A stretch of 64,000 nt of DNA from NCBI RefSeq assembly GCF_010730355.1, contig NZ_AP022576.1, positions 496,001 to 560,000 of the forward strand. The letters are read 5' to 3'. The notes under the pieces are model-generated. The model worked only from the letters and a program-made list of their open reading frames with translations. It searched no databases and was not told where the DNA came from. Shown here in pieces: positions 52,219 through 62,251 of this stretch (its first letter is position 1; each line of letters begins with the position of its first letter). The translations under genes and the position numbers were made by a program. This stretch comes from Mycobacterium florentinum. Its GTDB lineage: Bacteria > Actinomycetota > Actinomycetes > Mycobacteriales > Mycobacteriaceae.

Positions 52219-53148
52219 ATGCCTCGTACAGACAATGATTCGTGGGACCTGGCGACCAGTGTCGGAGCGACCGCTACCATGGTGGCCGCCGGCCGGGCCG
52301 TCGCGACGAAGGCGGCTAAGCCGCTGATCGACGATCCCTTCGCCGAACCGCTGGTGCGAGCCGTGGGAATCGACTTCCTCGCGCGATGGGCTAACGGGGA
52401 GATCGACGCGGCCGACATCGACGGCGCCGAAGACACGTGGGGTTTGCAGCGGATTGCCGACCTGATGGGTGTCCGGACCCCGTACTTCGACGGGTTTTTC
52501 CGGGATGCGATGGACGCGGGTATCCGCCAGGCCGTCATCCTGGCCTCGGGCCTCGACGCGCGCGCCTACCGGCTGTCCTGGCCGGCCGGGGCCACGGTGT
52601 TCGAGATCGACCAGCCCGATGTGCTCGAGTTCAAGAACTCCACGCTGGCCGATCTCGATGCGCGGCCGACCGCCGAGCTGCGTGTGGTGCCGATCGACCT
52701 GCGCCACGATTGGCCAACGGCGTTGCGCGAAAAGGGTTTTGATCCGACCCGGCCCAGCGCATGGATCGCCGAAGGGTTGCTCGCGTTCCTACCTCCCGAT
52801 GCGCAGGATCGCTTGCTGGACAACATCACCAGCCTCAGCACGGCCGGAAGTCGGCTTGCTGCAGAGATTTTCGGCAGCCGTCCGGACGAAAACGGGGAGC
52901 AGGCAAAGGACATGGTTGCCGTCGCCGGCGAGCGGTGGCGCGAACACGGGTTCGATGTGGAGCTGGCCAACTTGCGCTATGACGTCGAGCGCAATGACGT
53001 TGCCGCGTACCTGTATCGCCACGGTTGGCGGACGGAGGTCCGGACCCTGAATGAATTGTTCGCGTCCAACGGACTACCCGAAGTACCCTCGACCGCCGGC
53101 AATCCCGCTTCCGACGCCTACTACTGCACCGCGATCAAGCAGCCCTAG
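52219..53148 (+). CDS. SAM-dependent methyltransferase (TIGR00027-type), copy 2
   Basis: A 309-residue paralog of the enzyme at 41279: WDLATSVGATATMVAAGRAVATK, SAM motif VILASGLDARAYRLSWP, PSAWIAEGLLAFLPPDAQDRLL and a C-terminal TLNELFASNGLP. GAAGGAAGG precedes the ATG. In H37Rv the corresponding spot carries short ORFs (Rv1889c, Rv1888A) that I recall as remnants of such a gene; here it is complete. Substrate unknown. TAG shares CTAG with the convergent gene. Confidence 0.9.
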   Translation: MPRTDNDSWDLATSVGATATMVAAGRAVATKAAKPLIDDPFAEPLVRAVGIDFLARWANGEIDAADIDGAEDTWGLQRIADLMGVRTPYFDGFFRDAMDAGIRQAVILASGLDARAYRLSWPAGATVFEIDQPDVLEFKNSTLADLDARPTAELRVVPIDLRHDWPTALREKGFDPTRPSAWIAEGLLAFLPPDAQDRLLDNITSLSTAGSRLAAEIFGSRPDENGEQAKDMVAVAGERWREHGFDVELANLRYDVERNDVAAYLYRHGWRTEVRTLNELFASNGLPEVPSTAGNPASDAYYCTAIKQP

Positions 53149-54272
53149 GGCTGCGTCGGGGTAGCCGGCGACGTCGGATCGCCGGTGTCGCCGGGGATGT
53201 GTTCGAGCACCCTCGTCAAGTACGGTTGCGGGCCGTTCGGGTCGGGCTGTTGCTCGACCGGAGGGCCCTCCTGCGGTACGCCGGGTTTCGAAACCGGTTC
53301 ACCGGTGGCCGCCCAGCGCCGCGCGGGCGCCTCGGTCGGCGGTGCGACCGCGGGCGCCACGGCTTGGGCAACCTGCGGTGCCTGGTCGTGCACGACGTGC
53401 TTGCCCGGGGCGCGTCCCGCTTCGGGAGCCAGCTGAATACCCACGGCAATCGCCAGCGAGGAGACAAAGGTGATGGCGCCGGCGGCCAACGCGGTCACCG
53501 CGCCCGCGTAGGACAAGTGGCCGGGCCGCCGCGCCGGCACGGCCGGCGCGGGTTCGGTGTTCTGTGCGATCAGTCGTTCGTCGGTGAAGTCGGTGCTTCG
53601 CGCCGCGGCCAGTGCCGCACCGCGCGCGACCGTCACCTGGGCCATCGTCTGTGCGAAGACCGGCACCGGCAAAGCCTTTTCGAGCTGCCAGGAAAACCCG
53701 TCGATGTCGCTGTCCGCGCCGACGACCACCACCCCGCCCGGACGCCATCCGCTGCGGTCGAACATTCCGGTCAGCCAGGATCGCAGCCCGTCGAAGCCGC
53801 CGCTGATGTGCTTTACCACCGTTTGGGTGTCGCCGTCATGGGTGTCGACCATGACGACCGTGGCCCACTCGTGTTCGAGAACGCAGACCGCGGTCTGCTC
53901 GTACCCGATGACGGGCGCGATCGCCCGCGCCAGGGTCTCGACGGCCTCGAGCAACCGGACCGGCACCACATTGTCGAATCCGGCGTCGGTCAATGCCTCC
54001 AACAGCAGGGCGGCTTGGGCGGCGGCCTCGTCGTTCCACGTCACCCCGATGACGCGCAGATGGTGATCGCTGGCATCGGCCTGCGCGTCCACCCGCAGGA
54101 CCTCTTGTGCAACCTGCTCTGCGGTACTGACGGCGGGTACGCCGTCCTCGGCGTGCAGCGCCGATTCCTGGTGGTCCAGGATGGTGCCGTCTGCGCCGTG
54201 TCCCTCAGCAAGGACCCACCCGCAGGCGGTCGGCGTCAGTGATAGCCCTAGTACCGTGTCCAAAATTTGCAC
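53145..54272 (-). CDS. DUF7159-type mycobacterial protein with one membrane segment
   Basis: A 375-residue protein whose N-terminal 230 residues match a mycobacterial actin-fold-like family (DTVLGLSLTPTACGWVLAEG..DHQESALHAEDG; VTVARGAALAAAR), followed by one membrane segment (YAGAVTALAAGAITFVSSLAIAVGIQL) and a Pro-rich extracytoplasmic tail. GTG 54272 or TTG 54263 may be the start; the latter has GAGGTG suitably spaced and would give the family's usual MDTVLGLS beginning. Likely Rv1887 counterpart. Function unknown. Confidence 0.8.
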   Translation of the reverse strand: MQILDTVLGLSLTPTACGWVLAEGHGADGTILDHQESALHAEDGVPAVSTAEQVAQEVLRVDAQADASDHHLRVIGVTWNDEAAAQAALLLEALTDAGFDNVVPVRLLEAVETLARAIAPVIGYEQTAVCVLEHEWATVVMVDTHDGDTQTVVKHISGGFDGLRSWLTGMFDRSGWRPGGVVVVGADSDIDGFSWQLEKALPVPVFAQTMAQVTVARGAALAAARSTDFTDERLIAQNTEPAPAVPARRPGHLSYAGAVTALAAGAITFVSSLAIAVGIQLAPEAGRAPGKHVVHDQAPQVAQAVAPAVAPPTEAPARRWAATGEPVSKPGVPQEGPPVEQQPDPNGPQPYLTRVLEHIPGDTGDPTSPATPTQP

Positions 54273-55888
<1,616 letters not shown>

Positions 55889-55903
55889 CCCCCTTAATTT
55901 CGG

Positions 55904-56491
55904 ATGTCGCTACTGCGCTTGACGGCAATCGTCAGGCGCAGTAGCGCGTTAAGGGCCTTGCTGACCGCGTTGCCGGCCGCCACGCTGCTGGCCACACCGG
56001 CACGAGCCGACGCCAGCGCGCTGACCGAGCTGGTCGATGCGGCCGCGCAGCGGTTGCAGGTCGCCGAGGCGGTGGCCGCCTACAAGTGGATCGCGCATGT
56101 TGCCGTCGAGGATCCGGACCGCGTCCAACAGCAACTCGCCAAGCTGAGCGCCGACGCCGCCGGCGAACACATCGACCCGAACTACGTCACCCGGGTATTC
56201 GGGGACCAGATCAACGCTACCGAAGCAATCGAGCACAGCCGGTTCGCGGAGTGGAAACTCAACCCGCCGAGCGCGCCGGCGGCGGCTCCCGACCTGTCGG
56301 TGTCCCGGTCGACGATCGACGGCCTCAACCAGACGATGCTCAACCAGATAGTGATCCACTGGGACCTTCTGCACTCGCCGGCATGCGCCCCGCAACTCGA
56401 CGCCGCACGGGCCGCCGTCACCCGTGCTCGCCTGTTAGACAGGCTCTATCAGCAGGCCCTGAAGCTGGCCACGCAGTCTTATTGCAGTTAA
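55904..56491 (+). CDS. Secreted chorismate mutase (AroQ gamma type)
   Basis: A 195-residue exported all-helical chorismate mutase converting chorismate to prephenate outside the cytoplasm. Signal peptide ends TPARA-DAS at about 36. The residues known for the M. tuberculosis enzyme are all found: Arg in AAQRLQ, Lys in YKW, Arg in DPDRVQQQ, Thr and Glu in NATEAIE, and Arg in [11 protein letters not shown]. Two cysteines late in the protein (SPACAPQL and SYCS) match the known disulfide. Counterpart of Rv1885c. Fifteen bases after fbpB and no clear ribosome-binding site of its own. Confidence 0.95.
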   Translation: MSLLRLTAIVRRSSALRALLTALPAATLLATPARADASALTELVDAAAQRLQVAEAVAAYKWIAHVAVEDPDRVQQQLAKLSADAAGEHIDPNYVTRVFGDQINATEAIEHSRFAEWKLNPPSAPAAAPDLSVSRSTIDGLNQTMLNQIVIHWDLLHSPACAPQLDAARAAVTRARLLDRLYQQALKLATQSYCS

Positions 56492-56611
56492 CGATCCGGC
56501 ATCAGACGGTGTGACGTGCTGATTTCATTGCCATAGAAATGCCATAAATTTCTTATCTCGCGAATCAATCAAATCGGTAACGCTTTCTGCACACATGCCG
56601 AATTGCTTGAC

Positions 56612-57022
56612 ATGAGAAACTTGGGGAAGCCTCTCGTGAAATACGCCGTCATCGGCGGATTCCTCGCGGCGACGCTAGGCCCGGCGACCGCCGAGGCCGG
56701 CGCGGCGCCCACACCCAACTGGGACGCGATCGCGCAGTGCGAGTCCGGCGGCAACTGGCACGCCAACACCGGAAACGGTGCCTACGGCGGACTGCAATTC
56801 AAGCCGGCCACCTGGGCCAGTTACGGCGGTGTCGGCAATCCCGCCGCGGCCTCGCGCGAGCAGCAAATCGCGGTTGCCAACCGGCTTTTCGCTGACCAGG
56901 GTGTGGAGCCCTGGCCCAAGTGCGGTGCTAACTCGGGTCTGCCGATCGGGTGGTACTCGCACCCCGCGCAGGGCATCAAGGAGATCATCAACGGCCTCAT
57001 TCAGGCGGCGGTCCCGCACTGA
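56612..57022 (+). CDS. rpfC: Resuscitation-promoting factor, RpfC-like
   Basis: A 136-residue secreted transglycosylase-like protein that cleaves peptidoglycan and stimulates resuscitation of dormant cells. Signal peptide about 1-31 ([22 protein letters not shown]), then the single Rpf domain: [20 protein letters not shown] with catalytic Glu44, [15 protein letters not shown], and the closing PWPKCG with the second cysteine. The tail after the domain is only about 30 residues and the protein is shorter than RpfC of H37Rv (176). ATG 56612 chosen over a TTG nine bases upstream. Position equals Rv1884c. Confidence 0.93.
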   Translation: MRNLGKPLVKYAVIGGFLAATLGPATAEAGAAPTPNWDAIAQCESGGNWHANTGNGAYGGLQFKPATWASYGGVGNPAAASREQQIAVANRLFADQGVEPWPKCGANSGLPIGWYSHPAQGIKEIINGLIQAAVPH

Positions 57023-57077
57023 TGATCAAATCGGGCGGGGCCTAGGTTCACGCCCGGGCATGTGTTTGGATCGGGCC

Positions 57078-57533
57078 ATGGAAGGTTCGGCGACTGTACA
57101 TATGGCGGCACCCGCGGACAAGATCTGGAACCTGATTTCAGACGTCCGCAACACCGGGAAGTTTTCGCCGGAGGTCTTTGAAGCCGAGTGGCTGGGTGAA
57201 CAGACAGGTCCGGCCCTCGGTGCCAAATTCCGGGGTCACGTTAAGAGAAACGAGATCGGGCCGGTTTATTGGACGGTCTGCGAGGTAACCGCTTGCGAAC
57301 CCGGCCGCGAATTCGGCTTCTCGGTCTTGCTCGGCGACAGGCCGGTCAACAACTGGCACTACCGCCTCGCGCCGTCGGGTTCCGGGACGGATGTGACCGA
57401 GTCTTTCCGGCTCACCCCCGCCCCTTGGCTCGGGGTCTACTGGTTGCTTGGCGGCTTTCTGCGCAAGCGCCGCAACGTCCGTGATATGACCAAGACGCTC
57501 AACCGCATCAAAGATGTGGCCGAGGCGGGCTGA
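57078..57533 (+). CDS. SRPBCC (START-like) protein, Rv1883c-like
   Basis: A 151-residue START-like domain: GSATVHMAAPADKIWNLISDVRNTGKFSPEVFEAEW begins the fold, and a late basic amphipathic segment LLGGFLRKRRNVRDMTKTLNRI ends it. It likely binds a hydrophobic ligand. Fourteen bases before the SDR gene and matching Rv1883c/Rv1882c. Function unknown. Confidence 0.85.
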   Translation: MEGSATVHMAAPADKIWNLISDVRNTGKFSPEVFEAEWLGEQTGPALGAKFRGHVKRNEIGPVYWTVCEVTACEPGREFGFSVLLGDRPVNNWHYRLAPSGSGTDVTESFRLTPAPWLGVYWLLGGFLRKRRNVRDMTKTLNRIKDVAEAG

Positions 57534-57547
57534 CCAGGAAGGCTTGT

Positions 57548-58390
57548 ATGCCAAGCGTTAAATCGGTCTTCATCACCGGCGCGGGCAGCGGGATGGGCCG
57601 TGAAGGAGTCCGGCTCTTCCACGCCAACGGGTGGCGGGTCGGTGCCGTCGACCGCAACGCTGACGGCCTGACGGCGCTCGGTCAGGAGCTTGGCGACGAG
57701 CGCCTGTGGACTCGCCCCGTCGACGTGACGGTCAAGGCGGATCTGGACGCAGCCCTGGCCGACTTCTGCGCCGGCAATGCCGATGGCGGGCTGGACATGA
57801 TGTGGAACAACGCCGGGATCGGTGAATCCGGGTGGTTCGAGGACGTGCCCTACGAGGCCACGATGCGCGTCGTCGAGGTGAACTACAAAGCAGTGCTGAC
57901 AGGCGCTTACGGCGCACTGCCCTATCTCAAGAAAACTCCCGGCAGCCTGATGTTCTCGACGTCGTCGTCGTCGGCCACCTACGGGATGCCGCGCATCGCG
58001 GTGTATTCGTCGACCAAGCACGCCGTCAAGGGACTGACCGAAGCGCTGAGCGTGGAATGGCATCGCCATGGTGTGCGGGTCGCCGACGTGCTGCCCGGTC
58101 TGATCGACACCGCCATCCTGACCACGACGCCCAACCACTCCGCCGACGGCGGCGCCCCGATGACCGCTGACGAGCTGCGCGCCAGCGCGCCGAAAAAGGG
58201 CCTTATGCGGCTGATGCCGGCGGCCAGTGTGGCCGAGGCCGCGTGGGAGGCCTACCACAACCCCAAGCGGCTGCATTGGTATGTGCCGAAGAGCATTCGG
58301 ATGATCGACCTGCTCAAGGGCCTCAGCCCCGAGTTTGTCCGCGGCCGCATCGCCAAATCGCTGCCCGGGCTGATGCCGAAGGGGCAGTAA
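57548..58390 (+). CDS. Short-chain dehydrogenase/reductase, Rv1882c-like
   Basis: A 280-residue SDR: TGAGSGMG (10-17), NNAG (87-90), catalytic Ser in the run STSSSSATYG (about 138-147), Tyr153-x-x-x-Lys157 (YSSTK). The sequence HHGVRVADVLPGLIDTAIL-type segment and the C-terminal PKSIRMIDLLKGLSPEFVRGR fit a mycobacterial lipid-related subfamily. CAGGAAGG stands before the ATG. It runs in series with the SRPBCC gene and lppE (9-base gap), probably one operon. Confidence 0.9.
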   Translation: MPSVKSVFITGAGSGMGREGVRLFHANGWRVGAVDRNADGLTALGQELGDERLWTRPVDVTVKADLDAALADFCAGNADGGLDMMWNNAGIGESGWFEDVPYEATMRVVEVNYKAVLTGAYGALPYLKKTPGSLMFSTSSSSATYGMPRIAVYSSTKHAVKGLTEALSVEWHRHGVRVADVLPGLIDTAILTTTPNHSADGGAPMTADELRASAPKKGLMRLMPAASVAEAAWEAYHNPKRLHWYVPKSIRMIDLLKGLSPEFVRGRIAKSLPGLMPKGQ

Positions 58391-58399
58391 GGAGCGGAA

Positions 58400-58816
58400 G
58401 TGGCGCAGTACAGGTTGGTTGCGGTCGGGTGTGTGCTGGCCGCCGGCGTCGCGGGCTGCGCGGAGCCCCAGACGACGCCGCGTGCCGCCGCACACCTGAC
58501 CATCGGGGGTGCCAGCCATGCGGCCCGCCCCCCCGCGTGCAGCCAGGTGCAGTCCTTCCGCACGATCGACATCCCTGACCGCGACGGCCAGGTCGAAGCG
58601 GTGGTGCTGCTCAGCGCCGCTCGGGCGATCCCGCAGTGGGTGAAGATCCGTAACGTCGACGGATTCACCGGAAGCTTCTGGCAAGGCGGGGTGGGCGACG
58701 CTCGCGTCGACGTGGCCAACAGCGCGTACACGATCACCGGCCGCGCCTACGGCATCAACAACAGCAACCCCAACAAGGTCGTCACCACGGACTTCAAAAT
58801 CACCGCCGAGTGCTGA
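58400..58816 (+). CDS. lppE: Lipoprotein LppE
   Basis: A 138-residue lipoprotein with signal peptide and lipobox VAGC at Cys20, followed by a beta-rich domain (FRTIDIPDRDGQVEAVVLLSA..FWQGGVGDARVDVANSAYTITGRAYG) of the antigenic lipoprotein type (LppE/19 kDa-like). GTG start with AAGGAG four to seven bases upstream. Length and neighbours match Rv1881c. Presumably on the outer face of the membrane. Confidence 0.9.
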   Translation: MAQYRLVAVGCVLAAGVAGCAEPQTTPRAAAHLTIGGASHAARPPACSQVQSFRTIDIPDRDGQVEAVVLLSAARAIPQWVKIRNVDGFTGSFWQGGVGDARVDVANSAYTITGRAYGINNSNPNKVVTTDFKITAEC

Positions 58817-58838
58817 ACACCGGCCGTAGGGAGGCGCT

Positions 58839-60161
58839 GTGAAGGAGCGATTGCACTGGCTCGCGATGCACGGCTTCATCCGGGGCGTCGCGACCATCGG
58901 GCTCCGTCGCGGCGACATGCAGGCCAGGCTGATCGCCGACCCGAGGGTCGCCGCCGACCCGGTGCCGTTCTGCGACGAATTGCACGCAATCGGCCCGATG
59001 GTGAAAAGCCGCGTCGGATATCTCGCTGTCGACCATGGCGTGATCCACAACCTGTTGCGATCCGACGACTTCCGGGTGCTGGTGCTGGGGTCGAATCTGC
59101 CCGCGCCGGTGCGATGGCTGGAGCGCCGCGCCCGCGACGACCTGCTGCATCCGCTGCGGGAACCCTCGTTGCTGGCCACCGAACCGCCGGATCACACCCG
59201 CTACCGCAAGACGGTGTCGGCCGTGTTCACGTCGCGCGCGGTCGCCGCGCTGCGGGACCGCGTGGAGGAAACCGCGGCCACCCTGTTGGACGAGCTGGCC
59301 AGCGAGCCCGGCGTGGTGGACGTCGTCGGGCGGTACTGCTCGCAGCTTCCGGTCGCCATCATCAGCGACATCTTGGGTGTGCCCGAGCGAGACCGCCCGC
59401 GCGTCCTGCAGTTCGGCGAGCTGGCCGCCCCGAGTCTGGACATCGGGTTGCCGTGGCGCCAATACCGCAGGGTGCAGCAAGGGATCGCCGGGTTCAACGC
59501 GTGGCTCGTCGACCACTTGCAGCAACTGCGGCGCTCGCCCGGCGACGATTTGATGAGTCAGCTGATTCAGACCGCCGAAAGCGGCTCGGCCGAAACACAT
59601 CTGGATGAAACCGAACTTACCGCGATCGCCGCGTTGGTATTGGCCGCGGGTTTCGAGACCACGGTGAATCTGTTGGGCAACGGGATTCGCATGCTGCTCG
59701 ACGCGCCCGAACACCTCGAGACGTTGCGCGAGCGTCCCGAGTTATGGCCGAACGCCGTCGAAGAGATCCTGCGGCTGGACTCCCCGGTGCAACTCACCGT
59801 CCGCAGGGCCGTCAATGATGTCGAGCTGGTGGGTAGGCAGGTCAACCGGGGCGACGTGGTGCTGCTCTACCTGGCTGCCGCGAACCGGGATCCGTCCGTG
59901 TTCGGAGATCCGCATTGCTTCGACATCGAACGCCCCAATGCGGGAAGGCATCTCGCATTCTCCGGAGGCCGGCACTTCTGCCTGGGCGCCGCACTGGCCC
60001 GCGCCGAGGGCGAGGTCGGGCTGCGGGCCTTCTTCGACCGGTTCCCCGACGTGCGGGCGGCCGGTGCCGGTACTCGTCGAGACACCCGGGTACTGCGGGG
60101 TTGGTCGAGCCTGCCGGTAGCACTCGGCCGGGCGCGATCGATGGCCCCCGTCGACCTCTAA
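58839..60161 (+). CDS. cyp140: Cytochrome P450 CYP140 family
   Basis: A 440-residue P450: heme motif FSGGRHFCLGAALARAE with Cys381, I-helix VLAAGFETTVNLLGNG, ExxR in EEILRLDSPVQ. Neighbours (lppE, SDR, SRPBCC) and length match CYP140 (Rv1880c). GTG start with AGGGAGG upstream. An orphan P450 whose physiological substrate is not known to me. The stop overlaps the convergent hydrolase gene by three bases. Confidence 0.92.
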   Translation: MKERLHWLAMHGFIRGVATIGLRRGDMQARLIADPRVAADPVPFCDELHAIGPMVKSRVGYLAVDHGVIHNLLRSDDFRVLVLGSNLPAPVRWLERRARDDLLHPLREPSLLATEPPDHTRYRKTVSAVFTSRAVAALRDRVEETAATLLDELASEPGVVDVVGRYCSQLPVAIISDILGVPERDRPRVLQFGELAAPSLDIGLPWRQYRRVQQGIAGFNAWLVDHLQQLRRSPGDDLMSQLIQTAESGSAETHLDETELTAIAALVLAAGFETTVNLLGNGIRMLLDAPEHLETLRERPELWPNAVEEILRLDSPVQLTVRRAVNDVELVGRQVNRGDVVLLYLAAANRDPSVFGDPHCFDIERPNAGRHLAFSGGRHFCLGAALARAEGEVGLRAFFDRFPDVRAAGAGTRRDTRVLRGWSSLPVALGRARSMAPVDL

Positions 60162-61096
60162 GGACTCAGGTACCTGCTCAACCAGTCCAACAGGCGCTGC
60201 CAGGCGTCGGCCGCGGCCGTTGCGTTGTAGCGGGGGCCGGTGTCGTTGAAGAAGGCGTGGTCGGCGTTGGGTTCCACCACCAGGTCGTTGACCAGCCCGA
60301 ACCGGTCGAGGGCGGCCTTGGCTGCGGCTTGCGAACCGGTGACCCGGCTGTCCAGGGCGCCGTAGATAGCCAGCACCGCGGCCTTGCACCCGGCGAAGTC
60401 GGGGTTGGGAGGCAACGGCCCGTAGAACGGCACGGCGGCCGAGACTCCCAACGCGCCGGCGCTCAGCAGTTGCCACACCAGTCCCCCGCCGAAGCAGAAA
60501 CCGACCACCCCGACCTTGCGCCCCGGTGCCCGAAGCTTCAATTCCGCGATGCCGGAGTTCATGTCGTGGATGAACTGTTCCGGCTCGATAGTGCTCAGCG
60601 CGGCCGTCGCCTCCGCGGGATCGCGAAACGCCGCGGTCCCGCCCTTTTCCGAGAGCAGGTCGATGGCGAGCGCCGAATATCCGGCCCCGGCCAGCCGGCC
60701 GGCGACCGATCGGACCCAGTCGTTGAGTCCTTTGTTCTCGTGGATGACCAGGACGGCGCCCTTCGAATTGGCGGCCTGCGCCCACGCGCCTTGCAGCTGA
60801 CCCACTGAACCGGCCCATGAGATCGGCGACGTGGGCCGGGCGCTCGCCGTGCCGGGCGGTCGCGCTGGGCCCGTTGATGTTTCGGGCGCCGGCGCAGCTT
60901 TGGGAGTCTCCGACCGGTCCCGCGCCACCGAGCAGGAGGTGAGCAGCGCGGCGGCCGCCGCGGTCCCCAACCCGAGCAGGGACAGCCGCCGCATGGCTTC
61001 GCGTCTGGTCAGCAGGCCATCGACGTGGTCGGTCGCGATCTCGTCGGCGATGTAGCGCTGCAACGGGTTCACCTTCGCGAGTATCCGCCTGCGCAA
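60158..61096 (-). CDS. Dienelactone-hydrolase-family lipoprotein with Tat signal
   Basis: A 312-residue protein with a twin-arginine signal (AMRRLSLLGLG, Arg36-Arg37) and lipobox LTSC at Cys55, so it is exported folded and lipidated. The dienelactone hydrolase domain has nucleophile Cys201 in GFCFGGG, Glu in HENKGLND, and the late Asp and His (GALDSRV; NADHAFFND). The reaction in the family is opening of dienelactone or similar esters. The N-terminal 30 residues before the Tat motif are unusually long. Divergent from the LEH-like gene. Confidence 0.88.
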   Translation of the reverse strand: MRRRILAKVNPLQRYIADEIATDHVDGLLTRREAMRRLSLLGLGTAAAAALLTSCSVARDRSETPKAAPAPETSTGPARPPGTASARPTSPISWAGSVGQLQGAWAQAANSKGAVLVIHENKGLNDWVRSVAGRLAGAGYSALAIDLLSEKGGTAAFRDPAEATAALSTIEPEQFIHDMNSGIAELKLRAPGRKVGVVGFCFGGGLVWQLLSAGALGVSAAVPFYGPLPPNPDFAGCKAAVLAIYGALDSRVTGSQAAAKAALDRFGLVNDLVVEPNADHAFFNDTGPRYNATAAADAWQRLLDWLSRYLSP

Positions 61097-61138
61097 CCAT
61101 GGTTGACACCCGCACCACGAGCGAGTTTATTTGCCGGT

Positions 61139-61597
61139 ATGACAGAAGTTTCTATGATCGCGGCTGAGGACGTCGTACTCGGGCTGTGGCAGGCGCTTTC
61201 GCGGCGGGATTGGGATGCGGTCAAGACGTTCTTGGCGGACGACTGCCTCTACGTCGACATGCCGGTTCCCGCGGTGTCGGCGCGCGGGCCCGAAGACATC
61301 GTGAAGCGACTCAAGATGGGACTCGAACACCTCGCGGGCTACGAGAATCACGACGGTGTGCTGCTGTCCAATGGCACCGACGTGATGTACGAGCACTCCG
61401 AAACTTGGACGTTCAGCTCGGGTGAACAGGGCGTGCTGAGATTCGTCACGGTACATAAACTCGCCGACGGCAAAATCACTGTCTGGAAAGACTACTGGGA
61501 CATGAACAGCCTGGTCAGCTTCGCGCCGCCGAACCACTTCGAGGCGTTGGCAAATGGCGATGTGAGCTGGATATTTGATGCGTCAGGGCTCGTCTGA
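61139..61597 (+). CDS. NTF2-like protein of the limonene-epoxide-hydrolase type
   Basis: A 152-residue NTF2-fold protein resembling limonene-1,2-epoxide hydrolase/SnoaL proteins: EDVVLGLWQALSRRDWDAVKTFLADDCLYVDMPVPA, then RGPEDIVKRLK and a strand pair FVTVHKLADGKITVWKDYWDM. The catalytic Asp-Arg-Asp set of LEH is only partly recognisable (Asp of KDYWDM fits), so activity is unsure. ATG 61139 preferred; ATG 61154 possible. The last 80 bases reappear in decayed form at 61825. Confidence 0.82.
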   Translation: MTEVSMIAAEDVVLGLWQALSRRDWDAVKTFLADDCLYVDMPVPAVSARGPEDIVKRLKMGLEHLAGYENHDGVLLSNGTDVMYEHSETWTFSSGEQGVLRFVTVHKLADGKITVWKDYWDMNSLVSFAPPNHFEALANGDVSWIFDASGLV

Positions 61598-61969
61598 CGT
61601 CGGCTTCTGAGATGACAAGCGGCTATGGCGCGAGCGTAATCAGGCCGGGCCCCCCAGGGGCAACTCGGCCGCGGCGCGGTGCGGTGCTCATGAAGAAATC
61701 GTCCCTCAACCCCCGCACTCGCGGAAACCCGGCGTCTCACGAATTTGGGTGCGGTGCGCCTCGCCGAACTAGCCAGCAACCAGCTCATCAACCCTGGTCG
61801 CCCGTGATTTCGGACGGCGTCACCCTGGTCAGCTTCGCGCCGCCGACCACTTCGAGACGTTGGCGACCGCCGATACATCCTGAGTTTTCGATGCTACTGG
61901 TCTGATCTGAGCCGTCTTTCATTCGGTCGTGGATGAGTTAAGCGGATACTGGTTACCCGTGAGTATCAT
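61598..61969. other. Gene-poor stretch with a decayed gene end
   Basis: These 372 bases contain no believable gene. A long frame (61612-61905) exists, but its composition (Pro/Arg/Thr patchwork) is not protein-like and its end is only the decayed LEH-like copy described separately. GC is more even than in the flanking genes. Confidence 0.5.
61825..61905 (+). pseudogene. Decayed copy of the 3' end of the LEH-like gene
   Basis: The first 45 bases here match the gene at 61511-61556 closely (LVSFAPP encoded in both), with one A missing in GACC against GAACC, which breaks the frame. The match goes on more loosely to a TGA at 61903-61905 that lines up with the real stop. About three quarters of the bases agree. 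It is a remnant of a tandem duplication. Confidence 0.7.
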
Positions 61970-61994
61970 CTAGCGCGCCACAGCTCATCTCGGT

Positions 61995-62000
61995 TATGAT
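61995..62000 (+). promoter_or_regulatory. -10 element of unit A
   Basis: TATGAT matches the SigA consensus at five of six positions and sits at the same place as TACTAT in unit C and TACCGT in unit B. Transcription would start near 62007. No -35 hexamer is recognisable. Confidence 0.55.
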
Positions 62001-62006
62001 CCTCAC

Positions 62007-62149
62007 CGGCCGATCGGGTCTGAATGCGGCGGTGGGCGCCTTCAAGCCAGCTATTTGTTGTTCGGAGTCTGGAGCGGCCTTTCCTGCGCCTCCTGACGCC
62101 GCATCCCGGCTTTCCTTGAGCCGGGTTATACCTGGATGAATGGAGTGCA
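62007..62149 (+). ncRNA. Structured 5' leader of mini-lipoprotein A
   Basis: A leader of about 143 bases with two stem-loops. Stem 1 is 62067-62074 with 62090-62097 (GTCTGGAG/CTCCTGAC, one mismatch); stem 2 is 62105-62111 with 62119-62125 (CCCGGCT/AGCCGGG, perfect). The upstream ORF runs through stem 1 and stops at the foot of stem 2's right arm. The ribosome-binding site GGAG of the lipoprotein lies 17 bases beyond. The same design is found in unit C, so a cis-regulatory RNA is likely. Confidence 0.6.
62024..62119 (+). CDS. Upstream ORF A (31 codons) in the mini-lipoprotein leader
   Basis: An ATG-started frame giving MRRWAPSSQLFVV followed by RSLERPFLRLLTPHPGFP. The start lies about 17 bases after the predicted transcription start. 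Copies B and C have the same ATG with MRWRAILRQLPVL and MRWWAPSCQLIIV. Indels of +1 and +2 between A and C add to a multiple of three, so both stop at the aligned TGA. It has no strong ribosome-binding site. Its function would be regulatory; translation is unproven. Confidence 0.4.
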   Translation: MRRWAPSSQLFVVRSLERPFLRLLTPHPGFP

Positions 62150-62251
62150 ATGTCGCGCATAACCAACAAAGTCGGTGTCGCTTTGATCCTGGGCTTCACC
62201 GCCGTGACGGCTTCGGGATGTTCGCCGGTCCTGTCGCTTTTCTCCTTTTGA
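62150..62251 (+). CDS. Mini-lipoprotein A, 33 residues
   Basis: A tiny lipoprotein precursor. Residues 1-7 MSRITNK give the positive n-region, VGVALILGFTAVTASG the hydrophobic core, and Cys24 follows A-S-G, an acceptable lipobox. Cutting before Cys24 would leave a mature lipopeptide of ten residues, CSPVLSLFSF. GGAG lies 5 bases before the ATG. The same 24-residue signal with Cys24 is conserved in copy C despite many synonymous and some conservative changes. No known family; analogies are entericidins and bacteriocin-release lipoproteins by size alone. Confidence 0.62.
   Translation: MSRITNKVGVALILGFTAVTASGCSPVLSLFSF

Noticed and set aside
56492..56611. Riboswitch or CRP site before rpf
   Set aside because: Only a half-site GTGTGACG is present and no structured leader stands out. 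The c-di-AMP riboswitch known for rpfA is not seen.
61612..61905. ORF of 97 codons after the LEH-like gene
   Set aside because: Only its end resembles a real protein, and that part is the frame-broken copy of the LEH-like gene.
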